From positions 1 to 64,000 of the forward strand of contig JAKDRW010000003.1 in NCBI GenBank assembly GCA_030454225.1: a stretch of 64,000 bases of DNA, given 5' to 3'. The DNA comes from Vreelandella subglaciescola (lineage in GTDB: Bacteria; Pseudomonadota; Gammaproteobacteria; Pseudomonadales; Halomonadaceae). The position numbers and the translations under genes are program-made. A model generated the notes under the pieces. It was given only the letters and a program-made list of their open reading frames with translations, was not told where the DNA came from and ran no database searches. Below, piece by piece: positions 39,095-53,194 of the stretch; the first letter of the stretch is position 1, and each line of letters opens with the position of its first letter.

Positions 39095-40558
39095 GTGAGT
39101 CAGCCAACGCTTGATAACGTATTTCAGGAATGGCAGAGCAACGAAGCTCTGGCCGAACAGATGGTTCCGCTGGTGGGGCGGTTGTATCGCCAAAACAACG
39201 TCGTGGCCACCATGTTCGGTCGTTCGCTGATCAGGCAGTCGGTGATTCGCGTTCTGAAAGACCACCGCTTTGTGCACGAAATTGAAGGCACCGAGCTGAC
39301 CCTGGAAGACACCTTTCCCATCGTCCAGGCAATGGCCGGGCTCAGCCTGGGGCCGGCCCACGTTGATGTGGGCAAGCTGGCAGTGCTGCTCAAGCGCCAA
39401 GGCGGCGACGACGTGGATGCCTTTTTACGTAAAGAGCTGAGCGACATTGTCGATGGCTACCAGTCCGGCGCCAGCACCGGCGAGCCTCAGGACGTGGTGC
39501 TCTATGGCTTTGGCCGTATTGGCCGGCTGTTGGCGCGGGTAATGATCGAAAAGGCCGGCGGCGGCAACCTGCTGCGCCTGCGCGCGATTGTGGTGCGTGG
39601 CCGCGGTGACGTAGCCAAAGACCTTGAAAAGCGCGCCAGCCTGCTGCGCCGCGACTCGGTGCACGGCCCGTTTGAAGGCACCATCGACGTTGACGCCGAG
39701 GCTCGCACGCTGACCGTCAACGGCAACGTCATTCAGGTGATCTACGCCAACGCGCCGAGCGATATCGACTATACCGACTACGGCATCGATAATGCCGTGA
39801 TCGTCGACAATACCGGCATCTGGCGCGATGAAGCCGGCCTGGGGCAGCACCTTGAGTGCCGCGGCGCGGCCAAGGCGCTGTTGACCGCGCCGGGCAAGGG
39901 CGACATCAAAAATATTGTTTACGGCGTCAACCATGGCGATATCGGCGACGCCGACCGTATCCTGTCGGCGGCCTCGTGCACCACCAACGCGATTGTGCCG
40001 GTACTCAAGGTATTGAACGACGAGTACGGCGTGACCACCGGGCACGTGGAAACCGTGCACGCCTACACCAACGACCAGAACCTGATCGACAACTATCACG
40101 CAGGCGACCGCCGCGGACGCAGTGCGGCGCTCAACATGGTGCTGACCGAGACCGGCGCGGCCAAGGCCGTGGCCAAGGCGCTGCCCGAGCTTGACGGCAA
40201 GCTGACCGGCAACGCCATCCGCGTGCCCACGCCCAACGTCTCCATGGCCATCCTCAACCTGACGCTTGAGAAGAGCACCGATGCCGAGTCGCTCAACGAC
40301 TACCTGCGCGGCATGTCGATCCATTCGGCGTACCAGAAGCAGATCGACTTTGTCGACTCGGCCGAAGTGGTGTCGTCAGACTTCGTGGGCAACCGCAAAG
40401 CGGGCATTGTTGATGCCAAAGCGACGATCGCCAGCGACAATCACGCGGTGGTTTACGTGTGGTATGACAACGAATTTGGCTATAGCTGCCAGGTTATTCG
40501 CCTGCTGCAGCATATTTCCCACGTTAATTTCCTCAAACTGCCTCACGAAAACGGCTGA
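39095..40558 (+). CDS. gap: glyceraldehyde-3-phosphate dehydrogenase, long (about 487 aa) form
   Basis: VLYGFGRIGRLLARV; SAASCTTNAIVPVLKVLNDEYGV; HAYTNDQNLIDNYH; WYDNEFGYSCQV. Confidence 0.94.
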   Translation: MSQPTLDNVFQEWQSNEALAEQMVPLVGRLYRQNNVVATMFGRSLIRQSVIRVLKDHRFVHEIEGTELTLEDTFPIVQAMAGLSLGPAHVDVGKLAVLLKRQGGDDVDAFLRKELSDIVDGYQSGASTGEPQDVVLYGFGRIGRLLARVMIEKAGGGNLLRLRAIVVRGRGDVAKDLEKRASLLRRDSVHGPFEGTIDVDAEARTLTVNGNVIQVIYANAPSDIDYTDYGIDNAVIVDNTGIWRDEAGLGQHLECRGAAKALLTAPGKGDIKNIVYGVNHGDIGDADRILSAASCTTNAIVPVLKVLNDEYGVTTGHVETVHAYTNDQNLIDNYHAGDRRGRSAALNMVLTETGAAKAVAKALPELDGKLTGNAIRVPTPNVSMAILNLTLEKSTDAESLNDYLRGMSIHSAYQKQIDFVDSAEVVSSDFVGNRKAGIVDAKATIASDNHAVVYVWYDNEFGYSCQVIRLLQHISHVNFLKLPHENG

Positions 40559-40594
40559 TACCGGCGTGCAATAAAGCGTCTGTAACCCGCTCCA

Positions 40595-40618
40595 CGCGCC
40601 ACCTTAGGGTGGCGTTTT
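40595..40618 (+). terminator. probable rho-independent terminator of gap
   Basis: CGCCACC-TTAG-GGTGGCG followed by TTTT. Confidence 0.8.
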
Positions 40619-40666
40619 GCGTACGCAGCAGGCGTGGCTTAACACGCCACGTGCCTGGGGGGGATG

Positions 40667-40695
40667 TGGTCATTGGCCGCGCTTATCTTTATAAT
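40667..40695 (+). promoter_or_regulatory. candidate sigma70 promoter for nqr operon
   Basis: TGGTCA (4/6 match to -35), 17-bp spacer, perfect TATAAT. Confidence 0.5.
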
Positions 40696-40823
40696 ACGGT
40701 GGATTTTTGGGGTGGTTCGAGCACGCCTTGAACCGACTGGTAATAATCTACGCGGAAAATAAGAATTCGAATCCTTTCGAAGCCCTTATCTCCGTATATC
40801 CGATCCATCAACTGGGCGAGACT

Positions 40824-42173
40824 ATGATCGAAGTCAAAAAAGGCCTGGATCTCCCCATCGCGGGGGCGCCGGAGCTGCGCATTACCGATGCTCAGCCGGC
40901 GCGCCACGTGGCCATCCTGGGTACTGACTATGTCGGCATGCGGCCGACAATGGAAGTCAAGGTTGGGGATAAGGTCAAGTTAGGCCAACTACTTTTCACC
41001 GATAAGAAAATTGCGGGGGTGCGCTTCACGTCACCCGCCGCCGGTGAGGTGGTCGCTATCAACCGTGGCGAAAAGCGGCGTTTGCTGTCTGTGGTGATCA
41101 AAGTCGATGAGAGCGAAGAAGCCGTGGCCTTTACGGCGCACGAGCGTAGCGCTCTTGGTAGCCTGGAGCGCCAGACGGTCGTTGACCAGCTGGTAGACTC
41201 CGGGCTTTGGACGGCGCTGCGCACGCGTCCGTTCTCGCGTACGCCGGCACTCGACAGCACGCCCGCCGACATCTTCGTGACCGCCGTGGATACCCATCCG
41301 CTAAGTCCCGACCCCGCGGTGATCATCAACGAAGCGCCCGAGGCGTTTACCGATGGTCTGAAGGTGCTGTCCCGCCTGACCGAAGGCAAGGTTTATCTGT
41401 GCACCGGCAAAGACGCGTCGATCCCCGGCGCTGACGTCAGCGGCGTGGCTACCGAGGCCTTTAACGGGCCACACCCGGCGGGGCTTGCGGGTACGCATAT
41501 CCATCATTTGTCGCCGGTCGGCCTGCACAAGCACGTTTGGCATATTGGCTACCAGGATGTGATGGCGATGGGTACGCTGTTCGCCCAGGGCAAACTCGAC
41601 GTCACCCGCATCATGGCCGTGACCGGGCCGCGCGCCGTAGAGCCGCGCCTGCTGCGCACTCGTGTGGGTGCCAATACCGAGGAGCTGCTCGCCGGTGAAG
41701 TCGTCAAGCCCGATGATACGCGGGTGATTTCGGGGTCGGTGTTTTCCGGCTTTGCCACCGAAGGCAAGCTGAGCTACGCGGGGCGCTTTCACAACCAGTT
41801 CAGTCTGCTCGAAGAGGGCAACAAGCGCCTCTTCATGGGCTGGCTGTCGCCGGGTAGCGAGCGCCACTCGGTGCTGGGGATTTACCTGTCGAAGATCAAG
41901 GGGCTGAGCAACTACGCGCCGACGACGTCGACCAACGGGTCGGAGCGCGCGATGGTACCGGTTGGCGCCTACGAGCAAGTCATGCCGCTGGATATCATGC
42001 CGACTCAGCTGCTGCGTTCGCTGATCGTGGGGGACATTGAAGCTGCGATGGAGCTTGGCTGTCTGGAGCTGGACGAAGAGGATCTGGCGCTGTGCACGTA
42101 CGCTTGCCCAGGCAAGTATGAGTACGGCCCCATCCTGCGCGATAACCTCACCATGATCGAGAAAGAGGCCTGA
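40824..42173 (+). CDS. nqrA: Na+-translocating NADH:quinone reductase subunit A
   Basis: [17 protein letters not shown]; order with nqrBCDEF. Confidence 0.97.
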   Translation: MIEVKKGLDLPIAGAPELRITDAQPARHVAILGTDYVGMRPTMEVKVGDKVKLGQLLFTDKKIAGVRFTSPAAGEVVAINRGEKRRLLSVVIKVDESEEAVAFTAHERSALGSLERQTVVDQLVDSGLWTALRTRPFSRTPALDSTPADIFVTAVDTHPLSPDPAVIINEAPEAFTDGLKVLSRLTEGKVYLCTGKDASIPGADVSGVATEAFNGPHPAGLAGTHIHHLSPVGLHKHVWHIGYQDVMAMGTLFAQGKLDVTRIMAVTGPRAVEPRLLRTRVGANTEELLAGEVVKPDDTRVISGSVFSGFATEGKLSYAGRFHNQFSLLEEGNKRLFMGWLSPGSERHSVLGIYLSKIKGLSNYAPTTSTNGSERAMVPVGAYEQVMPLDIMPTQLLRSLIVGDIEAAMELGCLELDEEDLALCTYACPGKYEYGPILRDNLTMIEKEA

Positions 42174-43399
42174 TGATGGGTATTCGACAAACGCTCGAGA
42201 ATATCGAGCCGCACTTTCATAAAGGCGGCAAGTATGAAGCGTTCTACCCGCTGTTCGAAGCGGTAGACACGATGCTCTATACGCCGCCCAGCGTAACCAA
42301 GACGACCGCGCATATTCGCGACGGTATCGATCTTAAGCGCATGATGATCACCGTTTGGCTATGCGCCTTCCCGGCCATGTTTTTCGGCATGTGGAACGCC
42401 GGCTTTCAGGCCAACAGCGCCATCGACGCCGGCTCCTTGTCCATGGGCGGCTGGCGCGAAGCGCTGACAATGGTGCTGTCCGCGGGGCACAATGCCGATA
42501 GCCTGTGGGCCAACTTTGTCCTTGGGGCGACCTACTTCATACCGATCTATTTCATCACCTTTGTGGTGGGCGGCTTCTGGGAAGTGCTGTTTGCGATCAA
42601 GCGCGGCCACGAGGTCAACGAAGGCTTTTTCGTCACCTCGATCCTGTTCGCGTTGATTTTGCCGGCGACGATTCCGCTGTGGCAGGTCGCGCTAGGCATT
42701 ACCTTTGGGGTGGTGATCGGCAAGGAAGTCTTTGGCGGTACCGGCAAGAACTTCTTGAATCCGGCGCTGACGGCGCGTGCGTTTTTGTATTTTGCCTACC
42801 CGGCGCAAATTTCCGGCGACTCGATCTGGGTGGCCGCTGACGGCTATACCGGCGCCACCGCGCTGTCCATGGCGTTTCAGGACGGCATGACCCAGCTGAC
42901 CGATTCTGTCAGCTGGTGGGATGCGTTCTGGGGCTTTATTCCCGGCTCGGTCGGCGAGGTCTCCACCTTTGCCATCCTGCTTGGCGGTATCGTGCTGCTG
43001 TGGACGCGGCTGGCCTCCTGGCGCATCATGCTGGGGGTGTGTCTGGGGATGATCGCGACCAGTACGCTGTTCAACCTGATCGGTTCTGACACCAACGCCA
43101 TGTTTGCCATGCCGTGGTACTGGCACTTTGTCATCGGCGGCTTTGCCTTCGGCATGGTGTTTATGGCCACCGACCCGGTATCGGCTTCGATGACCAATCC
43201 GGGGCGCTGGATTTTTGGTGCGCTCATCGGCTTTATGACCGTGCTGATCCGCGTGGTTAACCCGGCGTTCCCCGAGGGCATCATGTTGGCGATTCTGTTT
43301 GCCAACCTGTTTGCGCCGCTGATTGACCACTTCTTTGTCCAGGCCAACATCAAACGTCGCGTTAAGCGCGTTGGCGTGCCGGCCGAGGAGACTGCCTGA
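42173..43399 (+). CDS. nqrB: Na+-translocating NADH:quinone reductase subunit B
   Basis: [51 protein letters not shown] candidate flavinylation site. Confidence 0.97.
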   Translation: MMGIRQTLENIEPHFHKGGKYEAFYPLFEAVDTMLYTPPSVTKTTAHIRDGIDLKRMMITVWLCAFPAMFFGMWNAGFQANSAIDAGSLSMGGWREALTMVLSAGHNADSLWANFVLGATYFIPIYFITFVVGGFWEVLFAIKRGHEVNEGFFVTSILFALILPATIPLWQVALGITFGVVIGKEVFGGTGKNFLNPALTARAFLYFAYPAQISGDSIWVAADGYTGATALSMAFQDGMTQLTDSVSWWDAFWGFIPGSVGEVSTFAILLGGIVLLWTRLASWRIMLGVCLGMIATSTLFNLIGSDTNAMFAMPWYWHFVIGGFAFGMVFMATDPVSASMTNPGRWIFGALIGFMTVLIRVVNPAFPEGIMLAILFANLFAPLIDHFFVQANIKRRVKRVGVPAEETA

Positions 43400-44211
43400 T
43401 GGGTAACAACTCGATCAAAAAGACGCTGATCGTGGCGTTTGCGCTGTGTATCGTCTGCTCCGTAATTGTATCCACGGCGGCGGTAGCGCTACGCCCGCAG
43501 CAGCAGTTCAACCAGGAGCTGGACCGCAAGGCCAACATTATCCAGGTGGCCAAGCTTGGCGGCTCGGGCAAAAGCGTCGAGGATGTGTTCAACGAGCGCA
43601 TCAGCGCGCGCGTCGTCGATATGCAGACCGGCGAATACACCGATGAGTTCGATCCCGAAACCTTCGACCAGTTCGAAGCGGCAACCGATCCGGCTACCGG
43701 CCGCACGCTGTCGGGGCGCAACGATCTTGCCGGCCTCTCGCAGGTGGAAAACTACGCGACGGTTTACCTGATCGACGACCCCGAAGATCCCAGCCAGATC
43801 GTCTTGCCGATTCGTGGCCAGGGCCTGTGGGGGCTGATGAGCGGCTTCTTGTCGGTCAAGGGTGATGGTAATACTATTGTCAGTATTACCTATTACGACA
43901 TGAGCGAAACGCCGGGGCTGGGTGCCGAGGTCAACAATTCACGCTGGCAGGCGCTGTGGGACGGTAAAGAAATCTACGCCGAGGGCGACGATAGCCTCTC
44001 GCCGGCGATTCACCTGTCCAAGAGCGCCAGCGGCGAGAATGAAGTGGATGCGTTGTCGGGTGCCACGCTGACCAGTAACGGGGTCACCAACATGCTCCAG
44101 TTCTGGTTGAGCTCGGAAGGTTTCGGTAAATATCTGGCTAAGTTCCGCAGCGGTGTGAGCCAGGATGATGCTCAAAACGCCGGCGCCGAACGTGAATCGG
44201 AAGGAGCCTAA
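43399..44211 (+). CDS. nqrC: Na+-translocating NADH:quinone reductase subunit C
   Basis: single N-terminal [15 protein letters not shown] flavinylation motif. Confidence 0.97.
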   Translation: MGNNSIKKTLIVAFALCIVCSVIVSTAAVALRPQQQFNQELDRKANIIQVAKLGGSGKSVEDVFNERISARVVDMQTGEYTDEFDPETFDQFEAATDPATGRTLSGRNDLAGLSQVENYATVYLIDDPEDPSQIVLPIRGQGLWGLMSGFLSVKGDGNTIVSITYYDMSETPGLGAEVNNSRWQALWDGKEIYAEGDDSLSPAIHLSKSASGENEVDALSGATLTSNGVTNMLQFWLSSEGFGKYLAKFRSGVSQDDAQNAGAERESEGA

Positions 44212-44213
44212 TC

Positions 44214-44882
44214 ATGGCAGACGTTACGCCTAAAAGCGTCTTGACGACGCCGATTATTCAAAACAACCCTATTGCCTTGCAAATCCTGGGGATCTGCTCG
44301 GCGCTGGCGGTAACCACCAGCATGGGGGTGTCACTGGTAATGGCTGTCGCCGTTATCTTTGTCACCTCGCTGTCAAACTTCTTCGTCTCGCTGATCCGTA
44401 ACCACATCCCGTCGTCGATCCGTATCATCGTGCAGATGACCATTATCGCGTCGCTGGTCATCGTGGTGGATCAGATTCTGAAAGCGTATGCCTATGAGAT
44501 GTCCAAGCAGCTGTCGGTATTCGTCGGCCTGATCATCACCAACTGCATCGTGATGGGGCGTGCTGAAGGCTTTGCGATGACCAACTCGCCGGGGCTTTCG
44601 TTCCTCGACGGCGTCGGTAACGGCCTTGGCTACGGTCTTATCCTGATGCTTGTAGGCTTTGTCCGCGAGCTGTTGGGATCGGGTAGCGTGTTCGGCTTTA
44701 CCGTGCTGCAAACCGTGCAGGACGGCGGCTGGTACGTGGGCAACGGCCTGCTGTTGCTGCCACCGTCGGCGTTCTTTGTGATCGGCCTGTTGATCTGGGG
44801 GCTACGTTCGCTCAAGCCCGATCAGGTAGAAGAGAACGAGTTCCAGATGAAGGAAAATACTCAGCCGAAGGAGGCCGTATAA
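44214..44882 (+). CDS. nqrD: Na+-translocating NADH:quinone reductase subunit D
   Basis: [27 protein letters not shown]. Confidence 0.97.
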   Translation: MADVTPKSVLTTPIIQNNPIALQILGICSALAVTTSMGVSLVMAVAVIFVTSLSNFFVSLIRNHIPSSIRIIVQMTIIASLVIVVDQILKAYAYEMSKQLSVFVGLIITNCIVMGRAEGFAMTNSPGLSFLDGVGNGLGYGLILMLVGFVRELLGSGSVFGFTVLQTVQDGGWYVGNGLLLLPPSAFFVIGLLIWGLRSLKPDQVEENEFQMKENTQPKEAV

Positions 44883-44883
44883 C

Positions 44884-45501
44884 ATGGAACATTATCTGAG
44901 CCTGTTGGCGAAATCGATTTTCGTCGAGAATATGGCGCTGGCGTTCTTTTTGGGCATGTGTACCTTCCTCGCCGTATCGAAGAAAGTCTCGTCGGCGCTG
45001 GGGCTGGGCGTTGCGGTTATCGTCGTACTGGCGGTTACCGTTCCCATCAATAACCTGGTGTATACCTATCTGCTGCAGGAAGGCGCGCTGACCTGGACGG
45101 GGATTGCGGGCGCGGAAGACATCGATCTTTCGTTTCTGGGGCTTTTGAGCTATATCGGCGTGATTGCGGCGCTGGTGCAGATCATGGAAATGTTTCTGGA
45201 CAAGTACGTGCCCTCGCTTTACAACGCGCTGGGCGTGTTTCTGCCGCTGATTACCGTTAACTGCGCCATCCTCGGCGGCGTGTTGTTCATGGTTGAGCGC
45301 CACTATAACTTCGGTGAGTCCGTGGTCTATGGCTTTGGCGCAGGGGCAGGCTGGGCGCTGGCGATTGCCGCGCTGGCCGGTATTCGCGAAAAGCTCAAGT
45401 ACAGCGACGTACCGGCCGGCCTCCAGGGGCTGGGCATTACCTTCCTCACGGTGGGGCTGATGTCGCTGGGTTTCATGTCCTTCTCGGGCATCCAGCTTTA
45501 A
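44884..45501 (+). CDS. nqrE: Na+-translocating NADH:quinone reductase subunit E
   Basis: [35 protein letters not shown]. Confidence 0.97.
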   Translation: MEHYLSLLAKSIFVENMALAFFLGMCTFLAVSKKVSSALGLGVAVIVVLAVTVPINNLVYTYLLQEGALTWTGIAGAEDIDLSFLGLLSYIGVIAALVQIMEMFLDKYVPSLYNALGVFLPLITVNCAILGGVLFMVERHYNFGESVVYGFGAGAGWALAIAALAGIREKLKYSDVPAGLQGLGITFLTVGLMSLGFMSFSGIQL

Positions 45502-45571
45502 CGCAGCGGTTTTTCCGGCGCCGCCAGAGCCGCGCCGGAAACAGGAAAACCTCCAGCAATAGGAAACCGAC

Positions 45572-46804
45572 ATGGTTGATACATCTGTCATCTTGCTCGG
45601 TGTTGTCATGTTCACGGTTATCGTCATCAGCTTGACGGTAATCATTTTGGCAGCCCGAAGCAGACTGGTGAGCAGCGGGGACGTGACCATTGAGGTCAAC
45701 GGCGACCCCGAGAGTACGCTAAGCACGCAGGCCGGCGGCAAGCTTTTGAATACGCTGGCGGCAAACGGCATTTTCCTGTCGTCTGCCTGCGGCGGTAGCG
45801 GTACCTGCGCGCAGTGCAAGTGTCGCGTCGAAGACGGCGGCGGCGCGATCTTGCCGACCGAAGAATCGCACTTCACCATGCGCGAGAAAAAGCAGGGCTG
45901 GCGTTTGTCTTGCCAGGTGCCGGTGAAGCAGGACATGAAGATCGAAGTGCCCGAAGAGGTATTCGGGGTGAAAAAGTGGGAATGCGAAGTTATCGCCAAC
46001 CACAACGTCGCCACCTTCATCAAGGAGCTTAACCTCAAGCTGCCCGAAGGCGAAGACGTAGCCTTCCGCGCCGGCGGCTACGTGCAGCTGGTGGCACCGC
46101 CCTACGACATCAAGTTTGCCGACTTTGATATTGACGAAGACTACCAGGGCGACTGGAAGAAATTTAATCTCTTCGATGTCTCGCACAAGAACAACGAGGA
46201 AGTCATTCGCGCCTACTCCATGGCGAACTACCCGGAAGAGAAGGGCATCCTCAAGTTCAACATCCGCGTGTCCACGCCGCCGCCGGGCACCAGCCATCCG
46301 CCGGGCCTGATGTCGACCTACGTGTTCAACATGAAGGTGGGTGACATGGTCACGGTCATGGGGCCGTTCGGCGAGTTCTTTGCCAAGGATACCGATGCCG
46401 AAATGGTCTTTATCGGCGGCGGTGCGGGCATGGCGCCGATGCGCAGCCATATCTTCGATCAGCTCAAGCGTCTGGACAGCAAGCGCAAGATCAGCTTCTG
46501 GTACGGCGCGCGCTCCTGGCGCGAGACCTTCTATAACGAAGAGTACGACAAGCTGGCCGAGGATCACGACAACTTTGAATGGCACCTGGCACTGTCCGAT
46601 CCGCAGGATGAGGACAACTGGGAAGGCCCCACCGGCTTCATTCACAACGTGCTGTACGAAAACTATCTGAAGGATCACCCGGCGCCGGAAGACTGTGAGT
46701 TCTACATGTGCGGCCCGCCGATGATGAACGCCTCGGTGGTCAAACTGCTGCTGGATCTTGGCGTCGAGCCGGAAAACATCATGCTGGATGATTTCGGTGG
46801 TTAA
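45572..46804 (+). CDS. nqrF: Na+-translocating NADH:quinone reductase subunit F
   Basis: 2Fe-2S motif [22 protein letters not shown] domain; C-terminal LDDFGG. Confidence 0.97.
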   Translation: MVDTSVILLGVVMFTVIVISLTVIILAARSRLVSSGDVTIEVNGDPESTLSTQAGGKLLNTLAANGIFLSSACGGSGTCAQCKCRVEDGGGAILPTEESHFTMREKKQGWRLSCQVPVKQDMKIEVPEEVFGVKKWECEVIANHNVATFIKELNLKLPEGEDVAFRAGGYVQLVAPPYDIKFADFDIDEDYQGDWKKFNLFDVSHKNNEEVIRAYSMANYPEEKGILKFNIRVSTPPPGTSHPPGLMSTYVFNMKVGDMVTVMGPFGEFFAKDTDAEMVFIGGGAGMAPMRSHIFDQLKRLDSKRKISFWYGARSWRETFYNEEYDKLAEDHDNFEWHLALSDPQDEDNWEGPTGFIHNVLYENYLKDHPAPEDCEFYMCGPPMMNASVVKLLLDLGVEPENIMLDDFGG

Positions 46805-46835
46805 CGCGTACGCAATAAAGTGAGTGCAAGCGTTT

Positions 46836-46871
46836 ACGGGGCTGGCCTATGCGGTCAGCCCCGTTTTTTTT
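46836..46871 (+). terminator. rho-independent terminator of nqrF
   Basis: ACGGGGCTGGCC-TATGC-GGTCAGCCCCGT + T-tract (8 T). Confidence 0.93.
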
Positions 46872-46988
46872 GGCGTTTGTTTTTTGGCCGAGAGTTCATG
46901 ATAATGGCACTTACGGATGGCGCCGTTGTCTATGAGGTGGGCGGCCTGCGCTAACGCGTATTACATCCGCGTCCAGGAGGTATTGGTA

Positions 46989-47249
46989 ATGACGATCTGG
47001 CTATTGGCATTCGCTTTCATGCTGCTGGTAATGACCGCCATGGCGGTCGGCGTATTGATGGGGCGCAAGCCCATCGCCGGCTCCTGCGGCGGTTTGAACC
47101 AGCTGGGGATGAAAGAGGGCTGCGATATTTGCGGCGGCAAGGATACGGTCTGCGAAGAAGAAAACCGCAAACGCCAGGGCATTAGCGCTCGCCGTCAGAG
47201 CGACGAGGGTCGCGGCGCCGACTTGGGCTATGACATTGCGCGGCGCTAG
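46989..47249 (+). CDS. nqrM: Na+-NQR maturation protein NqrM
   Basis: N-terminal TM then MGRKPIAGSCGGLNQLGMKEGCDICGG Cys motif. Confidence 0.92.
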   Translation: MTIWLLAFAFMLLVMTAMAVGVLMGRKPIAGSCGGLNQLGMKEGCDICGGKDTVCEEENRKRQGISARRQSDEGRGADLGYDIARR

Positions 47250-47271
47250 ATAATCCTTTGCGTCAAGGCAC

Positions 47272-47307
47272 AAAAAAGCCCGGGCTTAATCGCTCGGGCT
47301 TTTTTTC
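47272..47307 (+). terminator. rho-independent terminator of nqrM
   Basis: AAAAAAGCCCG...CGGGCTTTTTTT. Confidence 0.85.
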
Positions 47308-47344
47308 GTGCTTAACTGCTGTGTAATGACGCGCGAGCTGGAAG

Positions 47345-48382
47345 CTACAGCGTATCGAGAGCGGTACGCGCCTGTTGCTGCCACGAGCCCGGCAGCGCGG
47401 CGGCTTTTTCTAGTGCCGAGCGCGCCTCGCGATGGTTATCTTGCTGCTGATATACCAGCCCCAGGTTCAGCCAGGCAACGCCCAGGGTATCGTCGATAGC
47501 GGCAGCGTGCTTAAACGCCTGCGCGGCTTTTTCGAGCCGGTTGATAGCATAATAGGCATTCCCCAGCGCGAAGTGGCCCATGGCGTTTTGCGGCTGGGCG
47601 ACGCTCAGTGCCTGCCAGCTGGAAAGCGTGGCTTTGGCCCCGTGGAGCGCCTCATAGGCGCTGATCGCGTCGACTGCGCGCTTGGCGGTTACATCAGCGG
47701 GGATGCGCCCGGGTTTGGCGAGTATAAAGCCCCAGCGCTGGCTGCGCGCCCAGGTGGCATCAAAGCGCGCGAACGATAGCGTTTGCCGACGGGTTTCGCC
47801 GCTGCGCAGGGTTAGCGTTTCATCGGCCAGGTCATAGCCGATCACTACCGCGTAGTGCCACATGGGCCAGGCGGGAAGTGACAGGTTCTGCATGACTACC
47901 ACCGGGTCGCCGGCGGCCACGTGGCCGAGTAATGCATCGAACGTGGGACGAACGGGGAACGCCAAGCGCTGGTGGCGGCGCGCCGTGGCCAGCATTTCCG
48001 GCTGCACGCTGCCTTCACGCCCGGGGATGAAAACCTGCACAATCAGGCTGTCGACGCTGATCTCTGCCGAGTCGTTGTCTGTGACGTCTTGCGCTTTATC
48101 GCTGTGCTCTGCCGGCGAAGTCGCTTCTGCGTTGTTGGCAGTCCAGGCGTTTCGAGACGCGTCTTGCGCAGCCGGTGAATAGTTGAGCACCGTCGCCAGC
48201 GCTGCCGGGCCGCACTGGTACTTTTCCTGAGGATAGAAGGGCACGTCGTCAAGCTCGGCGTGCGCGGGCAGCGTTTGATAGCTGCTATCGCGCAGCTCGG
48301 GGCTTGCGGCGCAGCCGCCAAGCAGCAGGGTGAGCAGTAGTAAAGACGCCAAAACGCCCGCGGGGCGGGCGTTTTGGGTCAT
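47345..48382 (-). CDS. PA2778-like lipoprotein with C39-type cysteine peptidase domain and TPR repeats
   Basis: lipobox LLGGC; DVPFYPQEKYQCGPAALATVL...MWHYAVVIGYD; C-terminal TPR-like repeats. Confidence 0.87.
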   Translation of the reverse strand: MTQNARPAGVLASLLLLTLLLGGCAASPELRDSSYQTLPAHAELDDVPFYPQEKYQCGPAALATVLNYSPAAQDASRNAWTANNAEATSPAEHSDKAQDVTDNDSAEISVDSLIVQVFIPGREGSVQPEMLATARRHQRLAFPVRPTFDALLGHVAAGDPVVVMQNLSLPAWPMWHYAVVIGYDLADETLTLRSGETRRQTLSFARFDATWARSQRWGFILAKPGRIPADVTAKRAVDAISAYEALHGAKATLSSWQALSVAQPQNAMGHFALGNAYYAINRLEKAAQAFKHAAAIDDTLGVAWLNLGLVYQQQDNHREARSALEKAAALPGSWQQQARTALDTL

Positions 48383-48404
48383 CAGACGTAGGCGCTTCAG
48401 ACGC

Positions 48405-48797
48405 TTAGCGGGTAAACGGGAAAACATTGGTCAGACCCAGGATGTCGGTGACTAGCAGGATGATGAACACCGCAAACAGGGCACCGATGACGCCGCCTCC
48501 GGCACCGGCCGGCATCTGGTCAAGCTGGTCGGCCATCTGCCGGGTTTCGGCATCGCTTAGCGAAGCCACACGATCCTGAACCTGGTCAACGCTTACGCCC
48601 TGGGCCAGCAGCTGTTCCTGCACGTCGGCGCGGGCCAGCACGTCGTTGATGCGTTCGCGGTCGCTTGCGGCGGAGTCCGCCTGAAGAGCAGACTGCGTGC
48701 TTACCAGCCCTGCCGTTTGGGCGGCGGCAACGGGGAGGCTGACTAGCGCCATGACGGCAATCAGCAGCATAGCTACGTAGCGACGAAGATAAGGCAT
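48405..48797 (-). CDS. PA2779-like small exported/membrane protein
   Basis: N-terminal signal/TM, helical middle, GAGGGVIGALFAVFIILLVTDILGLTNVFPFTR C-terminus; adjacent to C39-like gene. Confidence 0.82.
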   Translation of the reverse strand: MPYLRRYVAMLLIAVMALVSLPVAAAQTAGLVSTQSALQADSAASDRERINDVLARADVQEQLLAQGVSVDQVQDRVASLSDAETRQMADQLDQMPAGAGGGVIGALFAVFIILLVTDILGLTNVFPFTR

Positions 48798-49023
48798 GGT
48801 TATTTTCCCTTGTTGGTAATAGTTATTGATAACAGTCGTTGTTGTGGCGTTATAGGTGAAGCAAGCGTGATGCGCCGCGTAAGCTACGCATTGGCAAAAA
48901 TACGGGTAACAAGAAGGTATTGCCAGCACCGAGCTTAGTATAGGAAGAAAGCTCGGCGTATTTAAGCCGCGGATGTGCAGTAAAGTGCCATGTTTGTATC
49001 ACTGCGTAATTTTCTGGCGGTCG

Positions 49024-50078
49024 TTAATGCAGCCGGTAAGTCCAGGCGGCCTCGGCCAGCAGACCACGCCCGCCGGCCAGGGTAATGGCCAGGTCGTGCA
49101 GGCCTTGCCACAGCGGCACCGGCGAGGCGCCCTTGACGGCCAGGTCGAGCCGCTGCGCCATCAGCAGCAGTTTGTGCAGCCGGCGCATGGGCAAGCGTTT
49201 GACCGCGCTTTGATACGCGGGGCGGCGGCGGTCAAAGATCATCGGCTTTTGCGCCTTGCAGGCATGCTCGAAGCTTTGCCCCTGCTCAAGATGCTGGTGA
49301 ATAGACAGCAGCGTGCGCATTTCCCGCCCCAGCGCCCAAAGCACGATCGGCGCCTCGACGCCTTCGCTTTTGAGCCCATAGACAATCCGCGAGGCGCGGG
49401 TTACTTCGCCTTTCAGGCAGGCATCCGCCAGGTTGAAGACGTCAAAGCGGGTGCTGTCCTCGACGCCCTGGGCGATGTTATCCACGCCCACGCGCGCGTT
49501 GGCCGGCAGGATCAGCGCGAGCTTTTGCAGCTCCTGATCGGCGGCCAGCAGGTTGCCCTCGGTGCGCTCACCCAGCAGGCGTGCGGCGTCCAGGTTCAGC
49601 TGCAGGCCGTGGCGCTGGGCGCGGTCGCGCAGCCAAAAGCCCAGCCGTGAGGCATCCACCGGCCATACCGGCACAAACACGCCGTGTTTATCCAGCGCCT
49701 TGAACCAGGCGCTTTTTTGCTGCCGGGCATCCAGCTTGCCCATGCTGATCAGCAGTATGTCGTCGCCGCGGGTCAGCTGCTCGGCGTATTGGGACAGCAC
49801 CTTGGCGCCGTCCTGGCCCAGCTTGTGGCGCCCCAGGCGCACCTCAACCAGCTTGCGCGTGGCGAACAGCGACAGATTGCCCGCCATTTCCAGCAGCTTT
49901 CCCCAGGCAAAGTTGGGCTCCACGTCGATCACTTCGCGCTCTTCAACGCCTGCCTGACGCGCCGCTGCGCGTACTGCGTCGCAGGCGTCGCGGTGTTGCA
50001 GCGGCTCGTCGCCTGCGACGATAACCGCCTGGGGCAAGCGCTTGGCAAGTGCGCCTTGAAGCTGGTCGGCAAATACTT

Positions 50079-50082
<4 letters not shown>
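49024..50082 (-). CDS. holA: DNA polymerase III subunit delta
   Basis: MKVFADQLQGALAKRLPQAVIVAGDEPLQHRDACDAVRAAAR; downstream of lptE with ATGA overlap. Confidence 0.95.

Positions 50083-53194
<3,112 letters not shown>

Noticed and set aside
40760-40785. AATTCGAATCC string resembling a tRNA T-arm
   Set aside because: No acceptor stem, anticodon arm or D-arm can be drawn around it.
44812-46038. 408-aa minus-strand ORF opposite nqrE/nqrF
   Set aside because: Antisense to well-assigned nqr genes.
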